From assembly GCA_020444065.1 (NCBI GenBank), contig JAHLLQ010000001.1, forward strand, positions 620,001 through 684,000: a stretch of DNA of 64,000 bases. Direction: 5' to 3'. The notes below the pieces were generated by a model. It was given only the letters and a program-made list of their open reading frames with translations, was not told the origin of the DNA and did not search any database. Positions 34,234 through 42,870 of the stretch are shown in pieces (the first letter of the stretch is position 1; the number at the start of each line of letters is the position of its first letter). Source of the stretch: a bacterium. GTDB lineage: Bacteria > Sumerlaeota > Sumerlaeia > SLMS01 > JAHLLQ01. A program made the translations under genes and the position numbers.

Positions 34234-35454
34234 TCAATCCGCTGCCATTTCGCCGCGCGGCATCTGCTCCGCCAACTCCTCGTAGATGCGGCCGAGTTCG
34301 GTTTCGATGCGGTACGCCCATGGGTCGGCCTGCATGGGCAGGTGGGCCAGGTCGTGCGCCATGCGGAGGACTTCGAGCGATCGCGCGGCCGCGTCCCAGT
34401 CTTCCTCCGCCATTTCCGCGGCGGCGCGCACGGCAGCGCTCTTGCCAATCAAGGGAAGGGTGCCGAGAAGAACAGCCTCGCTTCCATTCTCTTTCCGATA
34501 CTCGTTGGTCCTGAGTTCGTCCATCAATGCCCACCACTCCGGGGATTCTTCTCTCCATGCCTTGTAAGCCTTCGTCTCATCGAACAGAAGGGGGGCAGGC
34601 CGCTCTATGAAGGCTGCGAAATGGTGACCGAGACGGCTCTGTGCCTGCGCCAGGAGTTGACGCGACGTTTCGCTCTTGCGTGTCGAGAACGCTTCAATCA
34701 TTGGACGTGGCCAGAACATTTGATAGTCACGCATCTCGCCAAGCATTCTGTTCTTTGCAAGTGGGAGTGGATCTCCTTCGGTCCACGGAATCCCGCTCGC
34801 GGCAAATTCCGCCCTCAGTTTGATTGGCGACATCACGCGCGCCTTGAAAAAGGCTTCATTCGGCATCCCCCAACCGTGGACAGACATGTTGGAATCGTAA
34901 ACTCGGAAGAGATCCCCCGAACTCTTTGTCCCGTTTGTCGGATCGTATGTTGCAGGCGATAGGATGGCGTTGATGTGGCCGAGCCAGAATTCCCCTTCGG
35001 GATAGTGCTTGAGCGAACTGTACCCTGAGGGCGGTGGCAGGAGATTATGGATCGCGGCCTGATCAAGATCGTAGTCTCCATCGGGACCAGCGGACACGAG
35101 CATTCCCATCATACGCCAGGAGGCCTTCTTGGGACAGATATACCCCAATGGTCTGCTGGGAGAGAATGGATCTCTGGGGAAGGACTCGATGTACGCGGCC
35201 GGCGTTGTTAGTTCCGTGAGGTAAAAAGAAGTCCCGCTGGAATCGGGGCTGTCGGGTGGCATGGAAATCCCGCACCAGTCGATGCCATACTCCATAATGC
35301 CAAGGTCGATTCTCTCGAACGCCCGATCAAGTTCTTCAAACTGAGCCTTGCGCTTTGCTTCGCTGCGAATTGTCCATCCAGTAAAGGCGACCGCGACGAA
35401 GGCAATCGCTCCGAGGATTGCGGTCCCCCAGAATGCACGTCGGTTTGCGAACAT
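34234..35454 (-). CDS. Pseudopilin-like single-pass membrane protein, long paralogue
   Basis: This protein of about 406 aa has one N-terminal TM segment (residues about 7-28). SAGPDGDYDLDQ (about 119-130) and YDPTNGTKSSGD (about 169-180) match the shorter protein at 25369-26109 closely. The extra C-terminal 220 residues are helical and charged, with many Ala/Glu and no recognised domain. It lacks a GFTLIE prepilin motif. The ATG at 35454 has GGAGG eight bases upstream; the longer open frame upstream has no support. An envelope role tied to the type II/IV pilus machine is inference from the GPDG loop. Confidence 0.6.
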   Translation of the reverse strand: MFANRRAFWGTAILGAIAFVAVAFTGWTIRSEAKRKAQFEELDRAFERIDLGIMEYGIDWCGISMPPDSPDSSGTSFYLTELTTPAAYIESFPRDPFSPSRPLGYICPKKASWRMMGMLVSAGPDGDYDLDQAAIHNLLPPPSGYSSLKHYPEGEFWLGHINAILSPATYDPTNGTKSSGDLFRVYDSNMSVHGWGMPNEAFFKARVMSPIKLRAEFAASGIPWTEGDPLPLAKNRMLGEMRDYQMFWPRPMIEAFSTRKSETSRQLLAQAQSRLGHHFAAFIERPAPLLFDETKAYKAWREESPEWWALMDELRTNEYRKENGSEAVLLGTLPLIGKSAAVRAAAEMAEEDWDAAARSLEVLRMAHDLAHLPMQADPWAYRIETELGRIYEELAEQMPRGEMAAD

Positions 35455-35667
35455 CGGAAGCTCCTCCCGCCCCCAGCGGTTCGACATCGACACCAGTGTT
35501 ATTCGTTTCCGCCTGCGATGCGAGAAGAATATCGAGGCTGCCCCCCGATTGGACACACGCAAGTCTCGATTGCGATGACGAGCACCGCTTCGCTGAGCAC
35601 GCGCACGAGATTGGTCCGCGGATGTTTGCAGGAGACCTTTCGGCGCCAAACCGACTGTTATGACAGG

Positions 35668-35696
35668 TTGACACCGTGAGGCTTGCCCGGTAGCCA
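35668..35696 (+). promoter_or_regulatory. Possible sigma-70-type promoter of sucC
   Basis: A perfect TTGACA at 35668-35673 is followed after 17 bases by TAGCCA (35691-35696), a poor -10 element. It lies 53 bases before the sucC start codon in the right orientation. The -35 match is good and the -10 match is weak. Confidence 0.3.
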
Positions 35697-35748
35697 TCGG
35701 TATTAATGCACGACCTAGTCCCTAAACGCGAAGAGCCGGTGGAAGATC

Positions 35749-36891
35749 ATGAAAATTCACGAATATCAAGCAAAGAGAATCCTTGCCGAGTTTGGCGTGG
35801 CCACCCCTTTGGGCGAAGTCGCCACGACCGTTGAGGAAGCGGTGGCCGCGGCCGAGAATATCGGCGCATGGCCGGTGGTGGTGAAGGCCCAGGTCCATGT
35901 GGGCGGCCGTGGTAAGGCCGGCGGCGTGAAGCTGGCCAAGTCTATGGACGAGTTGAAAGACGCCGCGTCCAAGATCCTTGGGCTGAACATCAAGGGAATC
36001 GTCGTCCGCAAGGTCCTGATCGAGCCGGGCATCGACATCAAGCGCGAGATTTATCTGGGCATCATCATGGATCGAGGCACAAAGCGGCCGGTCATCATGG
36101 CGTCCGCCGAAGGCGGCGTGGAGATCGAAGAAGTCGCCAAGGAGACACCGGAGAAGATCCTGAAGCTGGGCGTCCCCCCCTTCACCGGCCTGCGCAGCCA
36201 CCACATCGTTCGCCTTTGGGAGTTCCTGGATATTCCGGAAGCCGCGCGCAAGTCCTTCGGCGCGATCGTGAAGGGCCTCGTGAAGGCATTCTTCCAGAAG
36301 GACTGCTCGCTGGCCGAGATCAACCCGCTCGTCATCACCGGCTCGGGCCAGGTCATCGCCTGCGACGCCAAGATGAACTTCGACGACAACGCATTGCCAT
36401 GGCACAAGGAACTCGATGAGTTGCGCGACGACGGCGAGGAAGAGCCACTGGAAGTCGAGGCGCGCGCGAAGAAGTTGAACTACGTGAAGCTCGACGGGCA
36501 GATCGGCTGTATCGTAAACGGCGCGGGGCTGGCCATGTGTACGATGGACGTCGTGAAGCACTTCGGCGGATCGCCGGCGAACTTCCTGGACATCGGCGGC
36601 GGCGCCAAGGCCGAGCAGGTGGCCGACGCGCTGAAGCTGATCACGTCCGACCCGCACGTGAACACGATCTTCTTCAACGTGTTCGGCGGAATCGTGCGCT
36701 GCGATAACGTCGCGAAGGGCATTCTGCTCGCGCTCGAGCAGTTGCCGGACTTCGACTACCCGATCGTCATTCGCCTCAGCGGTACAAACGAAGAAAAGGC
36801 GCGCCAGATGCTTGAAGGGTCACCCCTCAAGATGGCCCCGAATATGGCCGAAGGCGCAAAGATGGCCGTGGAAATCGCCAAGTCGCGGTAA
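35749..36891 (+). CDS. sucC: Succinyl-CoA ligase (ADP-forming) beta subunit
   Basis: This 380-aa protein starts MKIHEYQAKRILAEFGV. It has the ATP-grasp region (VVKAQVHVGGRGKAGGVKLA), LAEINPLVITGSGQVIACDAK for metal binding, and the C-terminal ligase domain with GAGLAMCTMD, FLDIGGGAK and FNVFGGIVRCD. It joins CoA and succinate with ATP formation or use in the TCA cycle, as a complex with the alpha subunit SucD. The alpha subunit, which carries the phosphohistidine, is not next to it here; a terminator follows at once. Length is typical. Confidence 0.95.
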   Translation: MKIHEYQAKRILAEFGVATPLGEVATTVEEAVAAAENIGAWPVVVKAQVHVGGRGKAGGVKLAKSMDELKDAASKILGLNIKGIVVRKVLIEPGIDIKREIYLGIIMDRGTKRPVIMASAEGGVEIEEVAKETPEKILKLGVPPFTGLRSHHIVRLWEFLDIPEAARKSFGAIVKGLVKAFFQKDCSLAEINPLVITGSGQVIACDAKMNFDDNALPWHKELDELRDDGEEEPLEVEARAKKLNYVKLDGQIGCIVNGAGLAMCTMDVVKHFGGSPANFLDIGGGAKAEQVADALKLITSDPHVNTIFFNVFGGIVRCDNVAKGILLALEQLPDFDYPIVIRLSGTNEEKARQMLEGSPLKMAPNMAEGAKMAVEIAKSR

Positions 36892-36911
36892 GGTTCACAC
36901 ACAGGCAAGAC

Positions 36912-36952
36912 GAAACACCAGGGCCGCAATACGGATCCCGGTGTTTCCTTTT
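36912..36952 (+). terminator. Terminator after sucC
   Basis: GAAACACC (36912-36919) pairs with GGTGTTTC (36940-36947), and GGG/CCC extends the stem inside a one-base bulge. CTTTTG follows. It stands 20 bases after the sucC stop and probably ends a monocistronic transcript. Confidence 0.7.
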
Positions 36953-37100
36953 GAAACGCCAGGAACCGCCCATCCGTGAATGAACGGGACTTGTCCCCAA
37001 TTCAAGAAGAAGAACAGCCCGAATCGGAGATACGCAAGAGGGGCATCTCGCCTACATTTCAAGTGTGATTTCACGTGCAAAATGTCATCTGATACAAGAG

Positions 37101-37145
37101 AGCCAGTTCGTCAATTACAGCTTTGACGAACTGGCTATTTTCTTG
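37101..37145 (+). terminator. 14-bp perfect hairpin with T-rich tail upstream of yjzC-like gene
   Basis: AGCCAGTTCGTCAA (37101-37114) and TTGACGAACTGGCT (37123-37136) form a perfect 14-bp stem with an 8-base loop, followed by ATTTTCTTG. It has terminator form, but there is no gene before it since the sucC terminator. It may end a small RNA, or act as an attenuator for the downstream gene. Confidence 0.55.
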
Positions 37146-37229
37146 CTCGACTGTGTGTTCCGACTCCTTAACGGAAGAAGGAGTTGCACATCGATTGCCA
37201 TCCCACAAAGGAAGGAGGTGAAACGAAAA

Positions 37230-37427
37230 ATGGCCAAGCAAGAAAAACTCAAGCCAGGGCAGGAAGCCCCGCGATCCGGGCAATACGGAGTCGTGGGTCC
37301 CCGAGGCGGTGATACTGGCAAAGAAGTCACCGTTCCCAAGGGCAAAGTCCTGCCGCCAACGTCGAAACCGGGTCAAGGCTATAAGCTCAATGATCCGACA
37401 AAGAACAAGAGCGGTCAGGGTAAGTAA
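37230..37427 (+). CDS. YjzC-like small protein
   Basis: This 65-aa protein follows a near-perfect ribosome site (AAGGAGGTGA). It has the family pattern KPGQEAPRSGQY, then GPRGGDTGKEVTV, PKGKVLPPT, and a C-terminal YKLNDPTKNKSGQGK. It resembles the YjzC family described in Bacillus, which has no known function. It is rich in Gly, Pro and Lys and is probably unfolded or very small-domain. The strong ribosome site suggests high expression. The longer frame starting at 37065 is not supported. Confidence 0.75.
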   Translation: MAKQEKLKPGQEAPRSGQYGVVGPRGGDTGKEVTVPKGKVLPPTSKPGQGYKLNDPTKNKSGQGK

Positions 37428-37505
37428 CCCGCCGTGACAACCCTATGACCTGACCCCGGACTCTTCCCCTCCGAATGGCCCGGGGTCACTCGCCGCTTCC
37501 ACCCC

Positions 37506-38594
37506 TTACCCGTACCCGCCGCATCCACGACAAACCACAGCTTGCTCTTCGTCTTCCCCGGCTTTGCCAGTGATCCAGCGTCGGGCGTAGCGATACTCGG
37601 GGCCGTTCCAGATTTCGGCGAAGGGCTTTTCGAAGACATTTCCGAAGCTATCCAGGTAATTCTTGCCGCAGCATGGATCGACCTGACCGCCCCAATTGAT
37701 GACCGTAGAACGCCATGGCCAGAAGCACTTGATCGGAGGAGGATTGGCCGCCGCGCAGGCTTCCTGATCTGCCTTGGGACTGAAGATGTCGAGCCGATCG
37801 GACTGATCTTTTTCTTCATCCAAGTACTCGCTGCGCACGAAGTCCGGATTGTCAGCGGGGCGGATCGATTCGGATTCGATGTTCACGAAGGGCTTCTGAA
37901 TGCGCACGATGTCGGCGCCGAGTCCCTTCGCAAAGGCATGCACGCGGGGCACTTCGTGTTCGTTGTGCTTGAAGACGAGGAACTGAAACTCAATGTGTGG
38001 ATTCTTTCGACCGAGCCGGCGGCGCGCATCAGTGATTTCCTTCAAGTTGCGCACGACGTTTTCGAGCTTCCCCTGCACGCGGTATTGCTCGTACGTCTCC
38101 TGAGTCAGGCCATCGCAGGAAACAACCAGATCATCGAGCCCGCTGCGAACCACGGCCTCTCCCCCGCCCTGGGGCAAGACGTTCAGATTGGAACTGATCG
38201 CGGTGGAGATGCGCCGCTTGTGCGCGTGTGCCACCATCGGAAGGATGTCTTTGTGCAGGAAAGGCTCGCCCCAGTTGTAGAGGTCGATCTTGAAGGTGTG
38301 CGGGGCGATTTCGTCGATCAGACTCTTGAAGGAATCGAGCTTCATCTTTCCCGGCTTCAGCGGCAGGTTGCCTTGGCCGGTCGCGCAGAACGGGCACCGC
38401 AGATTGCAGGTGTTGAGCGGATCGATCAGCAGAATGTACGGGCGGCCGCGGACGACTTCGCGGCCAAGCATGCGTTCCGTTTCCACGACAGCCAGATTCC
38501 AGAACCGCCCGATGGTTGGATAACGGAACATGGCCGCCGCATGGCGGCGCACACGTGCGCTGCGAGCTTTGAGTTTCTTGATGAAGTCGATCAT
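37506..38594 (-). CDS. Radical SAM/SPASM domain protein
   Basis: This protein of about 362 aa has the radical SAM motif CNLRCPFC near residue 62. A SPASM region with CFWPW, DPCCGKNYLDS and VVCRGCGGYG lies at the C-terminus. An N-terminal basic extension of about 50 residues precedes the barrel. FAEIWNGPEYRYARRW is the usual SPASM signature, so auxiliary Fe-S clusters are expected. Such proteins often modify peptides or sugars; no precursor peptide is next to it. ATG 38594 was taken; GTG 38615 is also in frame. Confidence 0.85.
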   Translation of the reverse strand: MIDFIKKLKARSARVRRHAAAMFRYPTIGRFWNLAVVETERMLGREVVRGRPYILLIDPLNTCNLRCPFCATGQGNLPLKPGKMKLDSFKSLIDEIAPHTFKIDLYNWGEPFLHKDILPMVAHAHKRRISTAISSNLNVLPQGGGEAVVRSGLDDLVVSCDGLTQETYEQYRVQGKLENVVRNLKEITDARRRLGRKNPHIEFQFLVFKHNEHEVPRVHAFAKGLGADIVRIQKPFVNIESESIRPADNPDFVRSEYLDEEKDQSDRLDIFSPKADQEACAAANPPPIKCFWPWRSTVINWGGQVDPCCGKNYLDSFGNVFEKPFAEIWNGPEYRYARRWITGKAGEDEEQAVVCRGCGGYG

Positions 38595-38667
38595 CCGCGC
38601 GATCCGCCTTGTCACCTGCCCGTATACGCAATCGTCGTGACGGCCGATTTGCGCCGTCGCCGACTGC

Positions 38668-41058
38668 CTACCGTCCCCAACTCGGCGGAAGCAAGTGTTG
38701 CGCTCGAAGAATCGCGATCAGCGGATCGTCCGGCTCGACAGAGCGGACTGCGTCGTCCACGAACTTGGCGGCCTCTGAATTCCGGCTGGAGCCCACGCAG
38801 GCCTCAACGAAGTAACGCTCGAAACTCGCCGGACGCGACATCCGGACTTTCATCGGGGAAAGGATCCGATATGCACCGGAATAGACCGTCTTAGCGCTCT
38901 TCGTCTGCCCCAGAGCGTTGTGCATTCGCGCCTTCTTGACCATGATTTCGGCAAGTGAGATGCGATTCTCGTCGGTATCGTCCTTGTCGACGCGTTGCCG
39001 CCAGAAATCATAAGCTGGCGTAATGACGTCGATTCCCTCCTGATAGAGCCCGGATTGATTGAGCGAATCGGCGAAATCCTCGCGCAGATAGGCTTCGCGA
39101 ATTGTGCGTTGCGCCTCGGTCCCCTGGCTGGCGCTGAGATTCATGCCCTGGCGGAATGTCATGCGCCCCTGGTCCGTCAAACCGAGCAGCATCTGCAGCC
39201 GCGCGATTTCCACGAGACACTGCGACATCGTGACTGGAGCATCCAGCGCCTCCAGGAAATTCAAACGCACCTGTTGCGCCATCAGCGCCGAAGGCAACTG
39301 CCCGGCATCGATCAGGCGATCGGCCAATGCGTCGAGATCGCGGCCACGTTGTTGGAGCGTCGATTCGTGCAGGTTCGCAATGGATCCTTTGTCGTAGAAG
39401 GCCATCACCTGGCTCAATGCGTTGTTCAGTTCCTCGGGGGTGATTTGCTCGGGCGGCAAGCCATTGGCCCGGGCGAAGATGTAGTTCATCAGATCCTCGC
39501 CGCGTTCGGTTGCCTGATGCGTTTCGCGCGTGAGCATAAAGAAGCCGAAAACGAGGCCGTACACGGCCGCCAGAAGCACGATCGTCAACCCCAGGAAGAT
39601 CCAGCGCTGACGGCGGACATCACGGATAGACTGTTCGCGCTTTGCGACTTGTTCGAGCAACGTCTCCCGGCGCAGGCCTTCCTCAAGGCGTTCGATCATC
39701 GCCCTGGCCAGCGCCAGATCGTTATTCGCGGCGGCGGTTTGTGCTAGTTCCGTCAGCACCCAGCGCCGCAGCGGCGGAATGTCCGGATTCTCGGGCCAAA
39801 GTCCGGCCGCACGTTCCAGTTTCTCCATGCAGCCGGTCAGTACCTGGTAGCCGGAGGTTCCGTCGCCCTTGGCATGGCCGGCGACCTCGGAGGTCAATGC
39901 CATGGATTCGCGGCGCTTGCCGGCGCCGGACAGGTAATCCTGAATACCCTCCATGAACTCGGTGGCGCTCTGGTAACGATCCTCCGGCTCGGGGGCCATT
40001 GCCTTTGTGCAAACGGCGTTCAGTTCGGCTGGAATCCAGCGTCCGGGGGCACGATACCGGGGCGGCTCAACGTCGCCAACCATGGCCTGCTTGTACGTCT
40101 CGAATGTCTTTCCACCTGGATAGGGAACGCTTCGCGTCAGGAGGAAATAGAGAATGCCGCCAAGCAAGAAGACATCTGTCCAAGGACCGATGCGATCCAT
40201 CGTCTCTTCGGTCTGCTCCGGCGCCATGTAGCAAGGAGTGCCGGCCGGATTCTGGGCGTTCTCCTTGGTCGGCGCCAGCCCCGTCGTCAGGAGATTCGTA
40301 TCCCCCTGGCGAGCCTTGTCCTTATCGTAGACGAGTGCCAGTCCCCAATCCATGAGCAGCACTTCGCCGAATTCCCCGACCATTACCTGAGATGGCTTGA
40401 GGTCGCGGTGAACGACGCCGCGGGAGTGAGCGAAGGCGACGGCCTGGGCCACATCGATCAGAATCTGAAGGTGGCGGCCGAGGAACTCGCCCGTCGAGAG
40501 CTCGAAATCTTCGCGGATCATCTGGTGCCACGGCTTGCCCTTCACCATCTTCATGGCGAGGAGCGGTCGGCCCGATTCATCGAGCCCGAGGTCGTGCACC
40601 GGAACGATGTTGGGATGTTCGAGGCTGGCCGCCGTCAGGGCCTCCTGGCGGAAGAGGACCTCGAGTTGGCGCGACTGCCATGTATCGGCGGCTCGCTGAT
40701 AGATACTGTCTTTCAGGCGTTTGACGGCAATCGTGCGGCCAAGGGACTGCTGCGTGGCCTCCCAGACTTCGCCGAAACCGCCGGTCCCGACGATACGCTG
40801 GAGGGTGAATGCAATCGGCATCGGAAGGCCGAATTCATCCGATGGCGGCGGACCGGTTTCCTGCTCGGCCAGATCGCGACTCGCGGGCTCGTCGACGCGC
40901 CACTGGCTCAGGATCCCGGTCTTGTACATGATCGTGACTTCCCGATGGAGTGCCATCGGGTCACGCCTGGCCACGGAACGCACCGGATCGTAGGACATGC
41001 CCGGATCATCGGGCAGTTCCTTCGGGAGACCCATGTCCTCCTGCCGTACATCGGCCAT
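38668..41058 (-). CDS. Membrane-bound Ser/Thr protein kinase with C-terminal helical repeats
   Basis: This 796-aa protein has a cytoplasmic kinase domain at about 83-375: GTGGFGEVW loop, AVKRL lysine, HRDLKPSQ catalytic loop and DWGLA in place of DFG. DWG is common in kinases of Planctomycetes-like bacteria. In the catalytic loop the usual Asn is Gln (HRDLKPSQ), which is unusual because this residue binds the second metal ion. One TM segment lies near 480-502, and the outer 280 residues are TPR-like helices. Substrates are unknown. AGGAG precedes the ATG. A divergent 215-base gap separates it from oppF. Confidence 0.88.
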   Translation of the reverse strand: MADVRQEDMGLPKELPDDPGMSYDPVRSVARRDPMALHREVTIMYKTGILSQWRVDEPASRDLAEQETGPPPSDEFGLPMPIAFTLQRIVGTGGFGEVWEATQQSLGRTIAVKRLKDSIYQRAADTWQSRQLEVLFRQEALTAASLEHPNIVPVHDLGLDESGRPLLAMKMVKGKPWHQMIREDFELSTGEFLGRHLQILIDVAQAVAFAHSRGVVHRDLKPSQVMVGEFGEVLLMDWGLALVYDKDKARQGDTNLLTTGLAPTKENAQNPAGTPCYMAPEQTEETMDRIGPWTDVFLLGGILYFLLTRSVPYPGGKTFETYKQAMVGDVEPPRYRAPGRWIPAELNAVCTKAMAPEPEDRYQSATEFMEGIQDYLSGAGKRRESMALTSEVAGHAKGDGTSGYQVLTGCMEKLERAAGLWPENPDIPPLRRWVLTELAQTAAANNDLALARAMIERLEEGLRRETLLEQVAKREQSIRDVRRQRWIFLGLTIVLLAAVYGLVFGFFMLTRETHQATERGEDLMNYIFARANGLPPEQITPEELNNALSQVMAFYDKGSIANLHESTLQQRGRDLDALADRLIDAGQLPSALMAQQVRLNFLEALDAPVTMSQCLVEIARLQMLLGLTDQGRMTFRQGMNLSASQGTEAQRTIREAYLREDFADSLNQSGLYQEGIDVITPAYDFWRQRVDKDDTDENRISLAEIMVKKARMHNALGQTKSAKTVYSGAYRILSPMKVRMSRPASFERYFVEACVGSSRNSEAAKFVDDAVRSVEPDDPLIAILRAQHLLPPSWGR

Positions 41059-41273
41059 GGTTCAGCTCCTGGGATGCGGAGTATTGCCGGAGTTTGCCTC
41101 GTCGCTGAGACCCTAATCCAGACGCAGGCCGTTGGAAAAGCTAAACTTTCAGCGAAGTGCCCACTGGCTGCCGCGGATCGTCCGCTGGGCTCATTTGGCG
41201 GTTGCATCGCTTGGGGGGCATCGGGTCAACTCCTTGTTCGTAGCCGCTGGGAAAAGCACAGGAACAGTCCTCC

Positions 41274-42440
41274 ATGACCGACGACGCAAGAACCCAAGAC
41301 GTTGTTCTCGAAGTTCGCGACCTGAAGAAGTGGTTCCCCATTCGCAAGGGGCTGCTCTCGCGCGTGGTTGCTCACGTGAAGGCCGTGGACGGTGTGTCGC
41401 TTCACCTGTGCAAGGGCGAGACGCTGGGTCTTGTGGGCGAGTCCGGCTGCGGCAAGACAACTGCAGGCCGATTGGTCATGAACCTGATCCCGGCCACCGA
41501 AGGCGACGTCCGCATCGGCAACTCGAAGAACCTGTGCGAGCTCTCGCCGCGCGAGATGCTCCCCTACCGCCGGAAGATCCAGATGATCTTCCAGGATCCG
41601 TTTTCTTCGCTCAACCCGCGCATGACCGTCGGAACGATGATCGCCGAAGCCTTGGCGATTCACAAACTGGTTCCGAAAGGCCCTCAGCGTGAAAAGCGCG
41701 TTCGCCAGTTACTTGATTTTGTCGGACTGCCAACGGAGAGCGCGAAGCGTTTCCCGCACGAATTCTCCGGCGGCCAACGCCAGCGCATCGGCGTTGCTCG
41801 TGCACTCGCCGTCGAGCCCGAGATCATCATCGCAGATGAACCGGTTTCGGCACTCGACGTCTCGATCCAGGCGCAGGTCATCAACCTGCTCGAGGAGTTG
41901 CAGCGCGAATTCGGTCTCGCCTTCCTGTTCATCAGCCACGATCTGTCCGTCGTTGGCCACCTTTGCCATCGTGTCGCCGTCATGTACTTGGGCCGGATCG
42001 TGGAGAAGGGCGAGAAGCTGACGATCTTTAACGCGCCGCGGCATCCTTACACAAAAGCACTGCTGAGCGCCGTGCCCGTGATCGAAAAAGACCAGCGCCG
42101 CCAACGAGTTATCCTGCCGGGCGATGTTCCATCTCCCGTCGATCCGCCTCCTGGATGTCACTTCCACCCGCGCTGTCCCGCGCGGTTCGGCCCATGCGAT
42201 CAGGTCGTTCCGAAATTGCTTCCCCTGGCGGACGGTACGCGCGTCGCCTGCCATCTGTACGATCCGGCCTTCAAGGGTGAGCTCACGGACGATCTGCAGA
42301 AGGCGAAGGAACTGGATGTGATGCCGGACTTCATCGATCGTGTGAAGGATGAGTTTTCGACGGAAACCAGCACGAAAGACAATCCCCTCCAGCCCCGGCC
42401 CGAGGCCGCCGTTGCCGCGGAAAAGGGCTCGGCCGAGTAA
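41274..42440 (+). CDS. Oligopeptide/dipeptide ABC transporter ATP-binding protein (OppF/DppF-like)
   Basis: This 388-aa protein has Walker [10 protein letters not shown] near residue 56, Q-loop [13 protein letters not shown], signature [10 protein letters not shown], Walker [13 protein letters not shown] and switch His in ISHDLSV. The C-terminal oligo_HPY domain has [12 protein letters not shown] and the Cys motif [14 protein letters not shown], which may bind an Fe-S cluster as in some Dpp ATPases. The last 50 residues are an extra charged tail. OppF partners (permeases, OppA, OppD) are not adjacent, so it must work with proteins encoded elsewhere. The next gene starts four bases after the stop. 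Confidence 0.9.
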   Translation: MTDDARTQDVVLEVRDLKKWFPIRKGLLSRVVAHVKAVDGVSLHLCKGETLGLVGESGCGKTTAGRLVMNLIPATEGDVRIGNSKNLCELSPREMLPYRRKIQMIFQDPFSSLNPRMTVGTMIAEALAIHKLVPKGPQREKRVRQLLDFVGLPTESAKRFPHEFSGGQRQRIGVARALAVEPEIIIADEPVSALDVSIQAQVINLLEELQREFGLAFLFISHDLSVVGHLCHRVAVMYLGRIVEKGEKLTIFNAPRHPYTKALLSAVPVIEKDQRRQRVILPGDVPSPVDPPPGCHFHPRCPARFGPCDQVVPKLLPLADGTRVACHLYDPAFKGELTDDLQKAKELDVMPDFIDRVKDEFSTETSTKDNPLQPRPEAAVAAEKGSAE

Positions 42441-42444
42441 CACC

Positions 42445-42870
42445 GTGTGCCCTCGCGGCCCCGACCAATCCACGAGCTTGCGCCAGGAGTGCGACCTGTT
42501 CGCTCGCTACCTGATCGGGCGTCGGCCCAGTGATGCGATTGCAGCACGCTATGTCGAGGGATGGAAGCGTGTGCGCTCGCAAGGTGAATCGGACAGCGCA
42601 GCCTTGCGCGCCGTCGAACGTCATCCGGCCCTCTTGCCCCTTCTGGATGCCGCGTGCGCGCTGCGACGCAAGGACGATCCGTTGCGGCGAAAGCTGATAT
42701 TGTTGACTGCGATCCTTGAAGCATCCGTGGAAAATTCCGACCTCTTCCTGCCGCGCCATCGTTCGCTGCCTGTGATGATAATCGGTCTCGGATGGAACGG
42801 ATGCCGGGCTGTCTTGAAGACGATGATCGGCCTTGTATTGCTGCCTCTCGTCGCGAGGGAAACGCCATGA
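42445..42870 (+). CDS. Unknown 141-aa protein upstream of GMC oxidoreductase
   Basis: This starts at GTG 42445, four bases after the oppF stop, and its TGA overlaps the GMC start (ATGA). The N-terminal part is helical and basic (DLFARYLIGRRPSDAIAARY). The last 30 residues include a short hydrophobic stretch (VLKTMIGLVLLPLVA). The middle has LLPLLDAACALRRKDDPLRR. I do not recognise the family. Its place directly before a GMC flavoenzyme resembles the small helper subunits of some membrane-bound dehydrogenases; that role is inference. Confidence 0.6.
   Translation: MCPRGPDQSTSLRQECDLFARYLIGRRPSDAIAARYVEGWKRVRSQGESDSAALRAVERHPALLPLLDAACALRRKDDPLRRKLILLTAILEASVENSDLFLPRHRSLPVMIIGLGWNGCRAVLKTMIGLVLLPLVARETP

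Larger units (their letters stand above)
36892..37229 (+). other. sucC-yjzC intergenic region with two hairpins
   Basis: This 338-base stretch has no convincing gene besides the two hairpins listed separately. The segment 36953-37100 has no visible structure. The second hairpin sits 94 bases before the small YjzC-like gene and may belong to its leader or end an unannotated small RNA. Confidence 0.5.

Noticed and set aside
33389-34558. A 389-aa - strand frame opposite the GPP34 gene
   Set aside because: It is Arg/Gly-rich, spans two real genes and an intergenic repeat, and looks like a shadow frame.
37451-37488. TGACCCCGG/CCGGGGTCA inverted repeat as a terminator
   Set aside because: The loop is 20 bases and no T-tract follows on either strand, so terminator function is not supported.
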